A DNA stretch of 64,000 nucleotides from Paguma larvata (Eukaryota > Chordata > Mammalia > Carnivora > Viverridae): assembly GCA_030068075.1 (NCBI GenBank), contig CM057843.1, forward strand, positions 44,712,365-44,776,364, given 5' to 3'. Below the pieces are notes generated by a model, which saw only the letters and a program-made list of their open reading frames with translations, ran no database searches and was not told the DNA's origin. Position 1 is the first letter of the stretch; each line of letters starts with the position of its first letter. Below, piece after piece: positions 48,174 to 59,754 of this stretch. Both the position numbers and the translations under genes were made by a program.

Positions 48174-48340
48174 ATCACCACTGTGTGGTCCAGAAAAATT
48201 GGTCAACCTCTCTGAGTCTTAGCTTTCTCATCTGTAAAAGGGGACTGACAAGGTCTGCTCTACAGCATTGTATGAATAGGAGATGGCTCACGGGAAGTTT
48301 CTGGCACAGGAGAGGCACTTAATAGTTGGTATTGTTATGA
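48174..48340 (+). repeat. MIR SINE relic
   Basis: 'gtcttagctttctcatctgt' and 'ctggcacaggagaggcactt' in MIR order. Confidence 0.65.
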
Positions 48341-48544
48341 TTATTATTACTTAGGCTCCAGGAGGCCCTCTCCCCCCCACCATCCCCATGGATGAGGGAG
48401 GGCCTTTCCCCCCATCATTCTCTATTCCTCCCCGTTCAGATGAAAGCTCCAGATGGAGCCTCTAAGCCCACTCTGCTCTCATTGAACCTCTACACCCTGC
48501 CAGAACTCTTTTCCTAAAACTAACTTCCTACCAGAACACAGCAA

Positions 48545-48775
48545 GCACAGTGATTAAGAGTTTGGGTTCTGGGGTCAGACCTGGGTTTGATGCTCAATTC
48601 TATTACTTCCTAGCTGTATCTCTTAGGCAAGTGACTTAGTATCCCTGAACCTCAGTTTACACATCTGAAAAACAGGATAACAGTACTTGCTTTGCGTGGT
48701 TGTTGCAATAAAGAAACAAGGCAATTGATATAAAGTGTTTGGCACATGGAAGATGCTAGCCCTATTATTATAACG
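48545..48775 (+). repeat. MIR SINE relic, near full length
   Basis: 'cagtgattaagagtttgggt', 'ttacttcctagctgtatctc', 'cctcagtttacacatctgaa' and 'gtgtttggcacatggaagat' cover the whole MIR. Confidence 0.85.
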
Positions 48776-48884
48776 ACATGAAAAAATCATAACTCTTGAG
48801 CATGACATGCAAGGTTATCTGTAGAAGTTAGACTTCAATTTTTAGAGCAGGATTGTCAGAACGAAGCACCTGGCCTGCCCATCC

Positions 48885-49130
48885 AACCTGTTTTCTGCCA
48901 TCCTTCACACACACCCTATGTTTTGGTTGGCACAGTGCATTACTCACCACCCGCATGCTGAGACTTCTCTCAGTGCCTTTGCACATGCTGTTCTCACTGC
49001 CTCGAACATTATTTCTCTCCTTGTCCAACTGGCAAACTCCTATTCATCAGTTAAGACCTAAGTCAAGCCTAGTGCCCTCTGTGGAGCCTTTCCAGACCCA
49101 GGGTCTGGGATCACATTCTGGTGCTCCACC
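48885..49130 (+). repeat. L2 LINE relic
   Basis: 'cctttgcacatgctgttctc' and 'ctcctattcatcagttaaga' are L2 3' UTR signatures. Confidence 0.7.
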
Positions 49131-49164
49131 ACTGCAGCCCTTTACCTCTGCTTAGCAGGCCTTA

Positions 49165-49385
49165 GGATCAGGCTGCCTGGGTTGGAGTTCTAGCTCTGCC
49201 ACTTCCTAACACTTCATTTGTTACTTCACTCGTTTGCGCCTCAGTTTCCTGATCTGGAAAGTGAGATGATGATAATAATATCCATCTGATAAGGGTCTGA
49301 GGAGTAAATGAATTACTATGTAAAAATAATCTGTTCCCACACTTGGCACAGAATAAATGCCTAGTAAGGGGAAGCTGTCATAATT
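49165..49385 (+). repeat. MIR SINE relic
   Basis: 'ctgcctgggttggagttcta', 'gcctcagtttcctgatctgg' and 'acttggcacagaataaatgc'. Confidence 0.8.
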
Positions 49386-49554
49386 ACTATTCCATCCTCT
49401 TTTGCTTTCCAGGACAGAGCTCAGTCTACATGTTGGTCTTCCAGACCAGGCTGTGAGATTTGAAGGTAGGGGCTGGAGCTGATTCATGAAGCTCACGCAG
49501 AGTGGATACTTGTCACCTCTGCCAAAGTGGACAGTCACAAAAGCTCTCCTTTAT

Positions 49555-49700
49555 CAAGAGCTTTCTCATTTGTCCTTCAGGATAATACTATGAACTGGGG
49601 ACCAAGGTTCTTCCCACTTTACAGATGAGGAAATTGAGGCCCAGAGAAAATGCATACAGGTCCTAGTAAGCAAGCAAGTAGCAGGGCCAAGTTTTACCCT
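49555..49700 (-). repeat. MIR SINE relic
   Basis: 'actttacagatgaggaaatt' is reversed MIR core. Confidence 0.6.
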
Positions 49701-50264
49701 TGGACCCTAATGACTTCAATCACCTCCCCCCCACCCTCAGTTTCCTCATCTGTGGAATGGGATGGTAGCTGTTCTTCTAACCTCTCGGGTTTACTGTATG
49801 GGCTAATATATATAAATATAAAAGGAAGAAGGGGGTTTGAGTCACCCCTTCTAAATTGGGTAATGCTTTGTCTAGGATAAAAACAAGAACTTTTCTGCGG
49901 GTGAAACTGAGGAGTAGCTGAGACTCAAATGGTCCCGATGCCCCAATTCACCCCTGTCCCTAGGGCTTGTCTGCAGCCTGGGGCCAATTCAGCAACCTTC
50001 CTCCTTTCCTGGGCCCACTGCCAGCCCCTCCGCCCCTTCCCCCTACCCATTGCCACCGGAAGACAATGGTGGGCAGGCCCGGCCTTTGTGAGAGGGGTCA
50101 GGCCAGTTAATCTCAGGCTGGGCTGGGGAGGGGCATGTAGGAAGACGAGGGGAAGGGAGAGGGGCTGCATGTGGGGACAGACAACAGAGGGCTTGTGAGG
50201 GTGGGGGGGACACTGGAGGCCAGGGGCCTGAGGAGTAATGCTTCAAACAGGCTTTGGGGAGCGT

Positions 50265-50440
50265 TTCCTCCGAATGTAGATTTGAGTTCCTATTAAACTT
50301 GCCAAAAATTTGTGTTAGCTAATGGATTCTTAATTCTGTCTAAAATGAGAGAGGGAAAATTATGCCATTCATCTTGTATTGGTTTGAAATTACATCTGAC
50401 ACCTAATCGATCATACTGTGGAACATTAACTCTTTGGAAG
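50265..50440. promoter_or_regulatory. Candidate conserved non-coding element
   Basis: Unique AT-rich block with 'ttagctaatggattcttaat', 'gaaattacatctgacaccta' and TAATCGATCA. Homeodomain (TAATGG), MEIS-like (CTGACA) and CUX/ONECUT-like (ATCGAT) motifs lie within 80 bp. Flanked by GC-rich sequence and not like any repeat I know. Confidence 0.4.
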
Positions 50441-50569
50441 AGACCCAACTTCTCCTCTCTCCCTTGCTTTCCAGCGCTCTCTCGAGCCACCCCCACCCCC
50501 TGATTCCTTCTTTTGTATTTCATTAACTAAGCAAAGCTCTGGCTGTCTCTAGGGGTGAGGGGTGGGGGT

Positions 50570-50615
50570 TAGGGAAAGGGTTCATTTGAATCAAAAGAGA
50601 TAATTAGGCCCCCCA
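50570..50615. promoter_or_regulatory. Second small AT-rich homeodomain-like block
   Basis: 'tcaaaagagataattaggcc' holds TAATTAGG. It may belong to the same element as 50265-50440. Confidence 0.25.
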
Positions 50616-50994
50616 ATCTTTTGCCCAAGACCAGAGCCCTGGCTTCCAACCTTCAAGTGACCTCCTCTCTCTTCCTGCATTTTCCTATGTATTCTGAGAT
50701 CTGGAAATGCAGAATGAAAGAAAGGCATTAGGGTGTGGGGTGACCTCAGAGCCACCTTGGGGGCACCAGAGAGAGGCCTGGAGCCAGGCAAAGCTGAGCT
50801 AGCACCTGGGGCTAGGGCAGGGGCCATGGCGGGGGGGGGTTCACCTGCGACTTGCTTGGCAGATGGGTGAGGAGGAGGAGGGCAGATGACAATAGATTTA
50901 CCTCTGGGGATCCTGACGAGCTCTGACTGAAAACCCCAACTCCAGACCTGCTTTCCAGGAGGAGGACTTTCTGGCAGCAGAGAGAACCCACTGG

Positions 50995-51200
50995 AGGCCA
51001 ACAGACCTGGGCTGGGATCCTGGCTTCATTCCTGACAAGCTGTGTGACCTTGGGCAAGTTACATAATGCCTCTGAGTCTCAGTTTCCTTCTCTGTCAGAG
51101 CAGGATAATAACACTGGCAAAGGGCTCAATGAGGACTAGACAAAATAATCCGGGTAAAAGGGGAACAGAGCCCATTGCCAGGCACACAGAAGGTACCCAA
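50995..51200 (+). repeat. MIR SINE relic, near full length
   Basis: 'acaagctgtgtgaccttggg', 'gagtctcagtttccttctct' and 'gccaggcacacagaaggtac'. Confidence 0.8.
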
Positions 51201-54200
51201 TAAAGGTGACCGTCAGAATCCGGATCAACACTCCCCCTCCCTGACACTTCTACTCCCCTACTTCCCTGCCCGCCCCCCTTCTTCCCTTCTCTCTCCTACC
51301 TCCAGTGCCTGGTCCCCAGGCAGATCTGGGCTGAGAAGCCACAAGGTCAGGTCTGTGAGAGCCAATGTCTTCTCAGTAAGAGGACACCATAGGAGGCCTG
51401 GGCCCCCTCGGTCTCTGCAGGGCCCCCAGTCTTCTTCCTTCCGGGAGCTCCTCTGTCTCCTCCTAAAGTTGTAGGGGTTGCCTCTCCTACAATGGAGAGC
51501 TCTCTCACACCTTCCGCCCTGCCTGGGTCTCTGAAGGAAGAGGAGCTCTAGGAGGTGAGGCCAGGAGGGGGCACCCCAGCTGGGAGAGAGCCACTTGCTT
51601 TTACTCAGCATCTCTGACCTTTTCTGTGGCTTCCAAAGGGTGTCTCTCCCCAGTTTGATTATCCCATATTTTATCAGGAAGGGGTGGATTGGGCTGGGAT
51701 TGGGGGCTTGTCACTCAAGAGCGAGGGAGGGCAAAAGGAACCAGGTAGGTGTGAGAGTGGGGGTGGGGGCAGGGACATCACCCCCATCTCTATTCCCTGG
51801 GAAGTACCATGGCTTCTCCCTCAGGTTGGCTTTAGGCACTATGGGAAGAGAAGCTTCCAGAGCCCTCAAGCTCCATGTGAAGGGAGTCATCACGGAAGGA
51901 ATGTGGCACACAACTCTGGCACAGAGGACAGCACGGGGGGGCTGAGGGTCTCTTTCATGTGTATCAGGGAAGTCTCATCTTCTCAGCATAGACTTCATTC
52001 TCAATGAGCACCCATAAATCCCTGAATGAGTGAATGTGCCGGTGAGGGGACCTGGCTGGTTTAAGTGGCCAGTCAAGGTCACATAAGGAATCATTAACTC
52101 CTATCAGGTATCTGCTCCGAGGGCCAGAAAGAACAGCCTGGAATGCTTTGCCTGTATTCTTGAGCCTTGTGGAGGAGCCCCACGTGAAGATGAAGAATAA
52201 TGGGGAAACATCATCCAGTACTCTCATTTTGCAGAGGAGTGCAGGACTAAGAAACAGGGTCTGATTAGCCGAGGCGACAGGGCGACGCAGGGCAGCCGAG
52301 GATGTGGGGCTCTGGCTCTCAGTCCAGTGCTCTTCCCCACCCACGTCATGAATCTGAAGGGACGTTTTCTAGGCCTCTTGTCCACTCCCAGCAGAGCCTA
52401 TGCGGTTTCTGGGGAATGGGCTGGAGCTTTGGGAGGGAGTCCGGAGAGTGGCTGAAAGAGGTTTTCCCTGAAGAGAGAAAAGCAGAGGGGGCCGGTGAGG
52501 TTTCTTAACTCCCTCTCCCGCCCCAACACACGTACAAACACACGGCGGGCAGGAATTTTATTTCCAAATGTCTCTTCTCTGGGGAGCTTGTTGTTTCCCA
52601 GGAGACGCCTGGTGGAGATGCCCCTTCCTGCCAGCCTCCCCAGCAGCCACTAGGCGGCTGTGGCTCCCTTTTCTGCCTAGAGACGCCACAGCACGGGTCC
52701 CACGTGGTTTGTATTAATAGGAAGTGGAGCCCAGGAGTACAGGCGTAGAGGGTGGAAGAGGCCAGCCAGGGGCGGGTGGGCAGACAGACCAGTGGGTAGA
52801 CTGAGGCAGCTTCTCCCAGGGCCACTCTGCTCAAGGGCCCTAGGCAGCCTGGCATGTCTAGATACATGTGCTGACCTGCTTCTGGTTGCCAGAGGAAAAA
52901 AAAAACAATTTTCCCTGACATCTTTTTCCCCAAACTGGAAATGCTTTTGTGTTTTTATCTTGAATATAAAAGTAATGCATGATTGTTACGAAAATAGATG
53001 ATTCCAACCAGACAGAATGAACAAAAGCTCCAGACTCAAATTTTAGGATCTGTCTTTTCCCATAGGAAAGCCATCAGCGTCTGGTGAAGTGTCCGAGGCA
53101 AGAGTCTGCTATGTTCAGGAAGGAGGGGGAAAGTATCGTGACACCGTGGAAAGTTCTAGAATTTTGGAAGTCCTCCTGAAGCAAACACCCTTGTCCTGGA
53201 GAGACTGCTATGTGGATCTGTCTGTTTTCCCCTCAGAAGATCAGTCACTTCAGAGCGGAGTCCTTCCCACTCACTCTGTGTTATTCCCACACTTCCATCT
53301 TCTGGGTGCACCATGCCGCCCCAGTGTGGTCACCCAGGAAATGTGGGTTGGAAGAATAAATTCATGAACTTACAACAGGAGGAAACAGACCCAGAGATAG
53401 ACACTGAGTTGCCAGAATTGCCCAGATCATGTTCACAAATACGACGATTGCCACAGCTCTGGAAAAAACTGACTTCAAATTCTCCACCAGCTCCCTCTTC
53501 CCCAGGACTGTGGAGAGCTAAAGATTGGAGTTAGGCAAAAGGGGCAAGGCCACAGAAGAAATTTCCCAGATCCGATCCTTGAACAGGACAGCTCTGAGGC
53601 GCTAGAGGGAGACTGTCAGTTCTTGTAGGAAGAGAGGCCCCACCCAAAGAGGGATAGGAGTGGTGGAGAGACTGATGTGAATTTAGAAATTAAGTCCGTG
53701 CCAGGCCAGTGAGGTGGAGAGCAGTTTTGCCCTTCTACCCTGACAAGGAAGCAGATCTGACTAGAAGGTTCCACGTCATCTTCCAGTTAAGAAGGGATTT
53801 CAGTATATGGAGGAAATTTACCTCCTTCAAGGAGAGGGGAGGGATTCATCCAACACAGCAGCGGGGATGGAAGCCAGCCCCTCATCTCCCTTTCTCTTCC
53901 TTGCCAGAGAACTTAGAGTCCTGCCATCAACATATTATCCCATTTAGCCGCCGATAACTGTCAGGGAGGTCTTAACCCCATTTTACAGATTAATAAACCA
54001 AGGTTAAAAATGGTAAAGTTACTTGCCCAGGTAACAAACCAAAGGGTAGGACTAGGAAGACCCTCCAGTCTCAGGTCTGGCCCCCAAATGCTCTGTCCAC
54101 TGAGGCCTCACCTTAACACCTGGGGTAGGGAACCACCATTCTGCCGCCAGACCACCCTCTGCTAGATTTGGGCACAGGTTCTCTAACTCACAGAGGTCCG

Positions 54201-54450
54201 TGGCCTTCCTTTGAGCTCAGATCCTTGCCGTGTCCATGTTGTTTGGGCAGACCCTGTCCCTGCCTCCCCTGAGAATTGGATTTAAGGTGGCTAGAGAGGC
54301 CTAGGATAAGACTCGAGTCACTGGGGATTGGCCCATGTGATCAGTGCTCCTTGAAGATGTCATCTTTCCCATTTTGCCAAGTCTTATTCTGAAGTTCTCA
54401 GTCCATTACTCTGCTCCCTCCCCACCCCAAACACTCCATACTCCTTCGAG
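51200..54450. other. Intergenic, no gene seen
   Basis: Mixed unique sequence with one old MIR near 53.9 kb. A stretch 'tgaatataaaagtaatgcat' at about 52.96 kb may be an old transposon end. No splice-flanked open frame of note. Confidence 0.6.
53925..54090 (-). repeat. MIR SINE relic
   Basis: 'taaccccattttacagatta' and 'gtaaagttacttgcccaggt' are reversed MIR. Confidence 0.65.
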
Positions 54451-54519
54451 TTAGGGTGTAAAACCTTTGGTGAGGGCAGGCCCCGAGACCCGCAGCGTTC
54501 ATGGCCCAGGACAGGGGCC

Positions 54520-55030
54520 TTGGACCATAGCACTGAACCCGGCCGGACACAGCTCGGCTCCTCCTTGGAGCTCTCCCCGCCCACCAGGAGGGTAAACGCT
54601 GCCCCTGCCCTTCTTCCTTGCCCAGTCCAGCGGGCCGCAGCGGGGCACCGAGGGGCCGGCAGCCCAAGGAGCGGCTGGGGGCGAGGGCCGGGAAGGGGTC
54701 CGCAGATGCCACCTCTGCCCCCCTTCCCTGGCCGGGGCCCCCACGGTGTCGGGGAGCAGGAGGAATCAATCAGGATAATGAAGCCGCAGCCTGCCACGCA
54801 CCGCGGGGGCACTGAGGAGCCGGGGCCAGTGCCAAGTCCGCCAGACGGTTCGGAGGAGCCGAGCCCGGCGCGGCCCGGCGGCGGCGGCGGCGGCAGTGAA
54901 GGAAACCCGGAGCCGGCGCGGAGGCCGGACGCAGCTCCGCGCCGGTCCTTGGCAACAGCGCCTTGGCAACCGGGACGCCCGAGAGGAATCTTAAAGCTGC
55001 AGCGCCTCCTTTCCTCACCGCTGCCGCCTC
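54520..55030. promoter_or_regulatory. Orphan CpG-rich patch with tandem RFX-like half sites
   Basis: High CpG density, a (GGC)n run at 54879-54893, and the 10-mer CCTTGGCAAC repeated at 54947-54956 and 54961-54970. The core matches an RFX half site (known motif GTTGCCATGGCAAC). No gene starts here by any sign I can read. The 182-residue open frame across it has no family features. Confidence 0.5.
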
Positions 55031-55134
55031 CTGGACCTCAGGGGAAAGGGTCGTGCCCAGAGAGTTAGTGGTGGGAGTCAGGCCCTGTGCCTCTCGGGAT
55101 TTGGGGGTCCAACTCATACCCTTACTCCTTCATT

Positions 55135-55265
55135 TGTCAAATGTAGATTGAGCTTACGTGCCCAAGCACGGGCTAGACACTGGGGAGGAGAACGGGCTGT
55201 GATTAAAAAAATGAACCAAGTCCTGCCAAGAGGAGTTCACAGTCTAGCGCGCAAGGCAGACCAGA
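55135..55265 (-). repeat. L2 LINE relic
   Basis: 'gcacgggctagacactgggg' and 'gaggagttcacagtctagcg' are the reversed L2 3' end. Confidence 0.65.
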
Positions 55266-55488
55266 CTGGCTGAGGTGAGCAAAACCCTGTACTACCCAGG
55301 ATGAAGGGGGCTTAGTCTGGAGGGCTGAGGGGCTATTACAAAATAATCCTGCAGCACCTGCTTTGTTGTAGGCCGTGGGTTAGACAGTTTGTTCCTGGAC
55401 TGCGCTATTATCCCCCCAACAGCCCTATGAGAAGGATATTATTTTCATTACTATCATTTTCAATTCTATTTTAAAGATGAAGGTTCAG

Positions 55489-55694
55489 GGGCGCCTGGGT
55501 GGCTTAGTCGGCTAAGCCTCCGACTCTTGATTTCTGCTCAGGTCATGATCTCATGATTAGTGACATGGAGTCCCTCATCGGTCTCTGCACTGACAGTGCA
55601 GAGCCTGCTTAGGATTCTCTCTCTCCCTCTGCTCCTCCCCTACTCACATGTGCTCTCTCTCAAAATAAATAAGTAAACATTAAAAAAAAAAAAA
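55489..55694 (+). mobile_element. Carnivore tRNA-Lys SINE (CAN-SINE) with duplication
   Basis: Head 'gggcgcctgggtggcttagt', body 'gcactgacagtgcagagcct', A16 tail. 16 bp duplication AAAGATGAAGGTTCAG / AAAGATGAAGAATCAG (55473-55488 and 55695-55710), two differences. Confidence 0.95.
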
Positions 55695-56329
55695 AAAGAT
55701 GAAGAATCAGAGGTCCAGAGTGGTAAAGGGACTTTTCCAAAATCTGATTTTATGTTTTGGACGATCTAGGTCTTTTGACTCTGGCCAGCTTTCATTACAG
55801 CATGATGTCTGGAAGGTTAGACCTGAGTGAGGACTTCCAAATATAAATCATGTAGGAAGTGAGGAGAAAGGGTAGCTGAAGATAGAAATGGCTACTTCTC
55901 CCTTCTGCTGCCCACCAGACCAACCCGTCTGCATGGCAGGCCTATATGTAAGCAGAGACAGCTAGAAGGGGTGACCTCCAGAGGTCCCTCTGGTTCTGCA
56001 ATTTGAGGTCTCCTGCCTGAAGTCTAGGCACAGTGCCACCCTTCTGGGCAGCAGTAGTTGGCAGGCAGCTGCAAACTGGGGGGGCGGGGGGGGAGGAAGG
56101 AGGGGCGGATTCCAGGCTTCTGAAACAAGGGGTCAGGGGTGATGGGAGAGGATTAAAGGGGTGGGAAGGGGCTTTGGCAAAAGAAAGCCCGAGTCAATAC
56201 CAACAGGAAGACTGGGCTTCATCTTCCCTTCTCTTATCCACCTATCTTTCTCTTTCTGCACATTCATTCAGGTAAGAAATTTGTGCCAGGCCCTGAGGTA
56301 AGCTCAGAGACCTTTGGGAAGGCAAAAAT

Positions 56330-56540
56330 CAAGCTGACTTTATAGGCAGACTCATCTGGTTTCAAATCCTGTCTCTGCCACTTATCAGCTATGTGAGCTT
56401 GGGCAGGTGATTCAATCTCCCTGAGCCTCATTCTGTTTCCTCCTCTGTAGAGTAGAGGCATTAGTATCTACCTTTCAGGGCTATTTGAGAAAAATGTTAT
56501 GTACAGTGCCTAGCACACATGCTTAACAAATGGTAACTTT
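56330..56540 (+). repeat. MIR SINE relic
   Basis: 'ctggtttcaaatcctgtctc', 'ctatgtgagcttgggcaggt' and 'agtgcctagcacacatgctt'. Confidence 0.8.
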
Positions 56541-56558
56541 AAAGATGTCTCTGTTTAT

Positions 56559-56682
56559 TTTGATAGTTTGATAATGGCTCCCAAAGACATATCTACTTCT
56601 TAATCCCTGGAATCTGCAAATGTTACCTTACCTGGAAAAAAAAGGTATTTGTAGATGTGATTAAGAATCTTGAGATGCAGAG
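56559..56682. repeat. Old interspersed repeat, left part (family not assigned)
   Basis: 'gataatggctcccaaagaca' and 'aatgttaccttacctggaaa' belong to a very common mammalian repeat whose other end reads 'ggtaatttgttacag'. Split by the SINE at 56683. Confidence 0.55.
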
Positions 56683-56886
56683 GGGTGCCTGGGTTGCTCA
56701 GCTGATTAAGCGTCCGACTGGCTCAGGTCATGATCTCATGGTTCTTGAGTTTGAGCCCTGAGTCAGGCTCTGCACTGACAGTGTGGTGCCTGCTTTGGAT
56801 TCTGTCTCCCTCTCTCTGCCCCTCCCCCAATCAGGTTTTCTCTCGCCTCTGCTCTTTCTCAAATAAATATACATTAAAAAAATAAA
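56683..56886 (+). mobile_element. Carnivore tRNA-Lys SINE (CAN-SINE) with 20 bp duplication
   Basis: Head 'gggtgcctgggttgctcagc', felid-type body, 'aaataaatatacatt' tail. The 20 bp duplication AAGAATCTTGAGATGCAGAG (56663-56682) recurs at 56887-56906 with one change. It cleanly interrupts an older repeat. Confidence 0.95.
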
Positions 56887-57243
56887 AAGAATCTTCAGAT
56901 GCAGAGATTATTCTGGATCATCTGGGTGGGCTCTAAATGCCACCACAAGTGTCCTTGTAAGAGAGAGGCAGAGAAAGATTATACACACAGAGAAGAGTAA
57001 AAGGTGATGTGAAGACGGAGGAAGAAATTGGGAGTGCAAAGACCACTAGAAACTGAAAGACTAGATTCTCCCTTAGGGCCTCCAAGAGAGAGAGCACAGT
57101 CCTGCCAACACCTTGATTTTGGCCCAGTGAAACTGATGTTGAACTACTAGCCTCCAGAAATGTGAGTGAATAAATTTCTGTTGTTTTTTTTTTAAGCAAC
57201 CAAGGTTGTGGTAATTTGTTACAGAAGCTTTGAAAAACTAATA
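56887..57243. repeat. Old interspersed repeat, right part (family not assigned)
   Basis: 'ctagattctcccttagggcc', 'ccaacaccttgattttggcc' and 'gtggtaatttgttacagaag' are characteristic. Continues the part before the SINE. Confidence 0.55.
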
Positions 57244-57261
57244 CTTTACAATGGATATTCC

Positions 57262-57327
57262 AGCTTTTTTGTTTGTTTATTTATTTATTTTTAGAGAGAG
57301 AGAGGGCACAAGCAGGGGAGGGGCAAA

Positions 57328-57373
<46 letters not shown>

Positions 57374-57505
57374 CCTAAGCAGGCTCCGCGCTTTCAGCTC
57401 AGAGCCTGACTCGGGGCTCAATCTCTCAAACCACAAGATCACAACTTGAGCTAAAATCAAGAGTCGGATGCTTAAGCTTAACCACCAGAGCCACCCAGGA
57501 GTCCC
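57262..57505 (-). mobile_element. Carnivore tRNA-Lys SINE (CAN-SINE), inverted, with expanded (GA)n
   Basis: T-rich tail, (GA)20 at 57331-57371, then the body 'agctcagagcctgactcggg' and the reversed head 'accagagccacccaggagtc'. Imperfect duplication AATGGATATTCC / AGTGGAGATTCC. Confidence 0.94.
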
Positions 57506-57514
57506 AGTGGAGAT

Positions 57515-57710
57515 TCCGTCTTGAACAAAATCCAGTACCTTCCCTCTAGGAGTTCACAGTCCAATGGGAAATGAGAGAACTAAACAGTACATAGGGATGC
57601 CCAGAAGGTAGAAAAGGTTGTTGGAGTTAGGGAAGGAGTTAGCCAGGTGAGGGGCTAAAGCAGGAAGGCGTTCCAAGCAGAGGAAACAGTGTGGGTAAAG
57701 GAGAAGGAAA
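57515..57710 (-). repeat. L2 LINE relic
   Basis: 'ctctaggagttcacagtcca' and 'ggcgttccaagcagaggaaa' are reversed L2 sequence. Confidence 0.6.
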
Positions 57711-57879
57711 GAACATTGTCTTTAGGAGACTGTCCATGTTTGGGAGGGTAGGTGCGTGGGGGATGTGGGTGATGGCATGAAAACTGCTGAGGCGGCTGAC
57801 AGGGGCAAGAGTAGCTTCCAACCCAGAATGGAATCAACTCCTCCACCTTGTGCTGCACTGGGCTCCAAATCAGAGAATG

Positions 57880-57975
57880 CCAGACTGACCCTAGGCCTCA
57901 GAGACCATCCAGTACAGTCCTCCAATTTCACACATGGGGAAATTGAGGCCCATACAGAGTGAGTTTGAGCGAATA
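57880..57975 (-). repeat. Old MIR-like SINE relic
   Basis: 'gagaccatccagtacagtcc' and 'atggggaaattgaggcccat' resemble a tRNA-derived ancient SINE with 'gaggaaactgaggccca'. Confidence 0.5.
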
Positions 57976-58094
57976 AGCTACAACAAGATGGCTGCACTCT
58001 GGCCTCTCCCTTGAGCGTTCCATGTCTAAGGGTCTCAGAGATGCTGTCTGGTGGTCCCTCTGTAGAACACATCCAAAAAACACAAGCTCAGTGG

Positions 58095-58160
58095 TCTCTA
58101 AACAAAGGGGGCTATTTGCATATTATTTGCATGTTGCTAATTAGATGAGAGAGGCAGATT
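58095..58160. promoter_or_regulatory. Candidate enhancer: SOX-like site, double POU octamer and homeodomain site
   Basis: AACAAAG (58101-58107), ATTTGCAT (58114-58121), ATTTGCAT (58125-58132) and TAATTAG (58138-58144) lie within 44 bp. The order and spelling closely repeat those at 16983-17010 on the far side of NEUROD2. Unique sequence. Function is inferred. Confidence 0.5.
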
Positions 58161-59754
58161 CACTTAGCCTCCTCCCTTTGTGTCCCCTTGTCCTATGTCA
58201 TTCTCATGGAGTTCTTCTTCCTAATCCATCTGTTGACCTCAGCAACTTCTCCCATAATTCCAGCCCAAGGTTCTCCCCTAAAGGCCTTACTTAGCCTCTG
58301 CACAACCCCTACTGTATTAAGTATTTGATCCTGCCTGGAAAAAGTACCTGGTGGGTCTTTAGTATACCTAGTCTGGGTGGAGGATCTTGGAGTAGGTTAT
58401 GGTGAAAAGGGCCCGGAGGGGTGTTCCAGTTTGAAGTTTTCTCTGGGCATGGGAAACAGTGAGCTCTGTTTCCCTGTAGTCCAGGGGCCATCTAAATGGG
58501 GCTATGGAGTTGGGGGGGAGAGTGCTCCTTGGGGACCTGGTGGTCAGGTGCCAGCTGCATGCCCCAGGCCTGCCCCAAGCCTCTTGGCTGGCAGCCACAC
58601 CAGTCTGCGAAGAAGCTGGCTTCTTTGAGGGAGGGGGATTCCTGGAGAAGGTCAGTAAGCATCCCTTGGCCTGGCAGTCTAACATGGAAAAGACTGAGAC
58701 ATGAGAGTTACTGTGGATCCTCCGATAGGGACAGCACATCCAGATTCTTATGCCTGTCATCAACCTAGCTCAGAAAATTGTGAGGCACTGTACTAAACTG
58801 AGCAGTGTCTCCTCGAGGGTAGGCACTCGGTAAATGATTTCTGATAATGAGGGCCCTGCCTGTCTCCTAGGAACAGGTAAGGAGGAAAGGGGGTCACAGA
58901 GAGGCATAGATTCTGCCTCTCTCACCTCCCATTAGCCTCCTCTTCCCTCTGAAATCAAAGCTATGCCCAGCATCTCTCCCAAGTGAGATGTCTAGGCCTG
59001 TCATCTGATGACCGCCAGAGAAGGCACCACACTGTAGTCAAGACAGGTGCACAGGATGAGCACAGGGTTGCTGTGGCGCTCTGTCACTACCATGGCTGAC
59101 TCAAGGTAGCTGCCAGAAGCTAGGGAACATTGGTGCATTAGGATTCATGGAAAACCATGGGGCACAGCTCAGGGCAACAACTTGCAGAAACCAACCTGGT
59201 TGGGACAGTGGTCTGGATGTGGGAAGACTGCCCTGCATATGTGAATAATTCTTCTCCACGCATGGGTAGTAAGTGAGCACGTGTGCACACGTGCTCCAGG
59301 GGGCTTCGGCAAGCATCCTGACCTGCGTGCACAGCTGTATGCGCTTATCCCAGGGTGCACAAGTATATACTGCACCTGAGTGTCTTCATGAAATTCCACC
59401 TTCCTTCTTTTCTGCTCTGGGTCTTCTCTTCTTGTTTCCTGGTAAAATGGGAAGTGGTGTAGGAATGTTAGTTTCCCCATCCCCAGCCTGATCCCTTGTG
59501 TTGAAGGTCCCTGCCTCCATTTGCCTATGACAGCAACTGGTGGATTCCTTTTTGGTCTTGAGTTGAGGGACCCCAGCTCCTGGGATGACCGTCTTGCATC
59601 AGTTCCTCGGATCTGGTGTCTCCCATGCCACTTCCTCATCTAGTGTCCAAGTCAAGGGGAGAGGTGAGAGGAAGTAGGGTGATGCTACAGGAGTGGGAAT
59701 AGGAAGGATGGATCAGATACTGTTCGATTTTGCCTGGGTCCCTCTGGAGCACTG

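Noticed and set aside
54520..55068. 182-codon open frame in the CpG-rich patch
   Set aside because: Pro/Gly-rich composition with no domain. The DNA is better explained as a CpG-rich regulatory patch.
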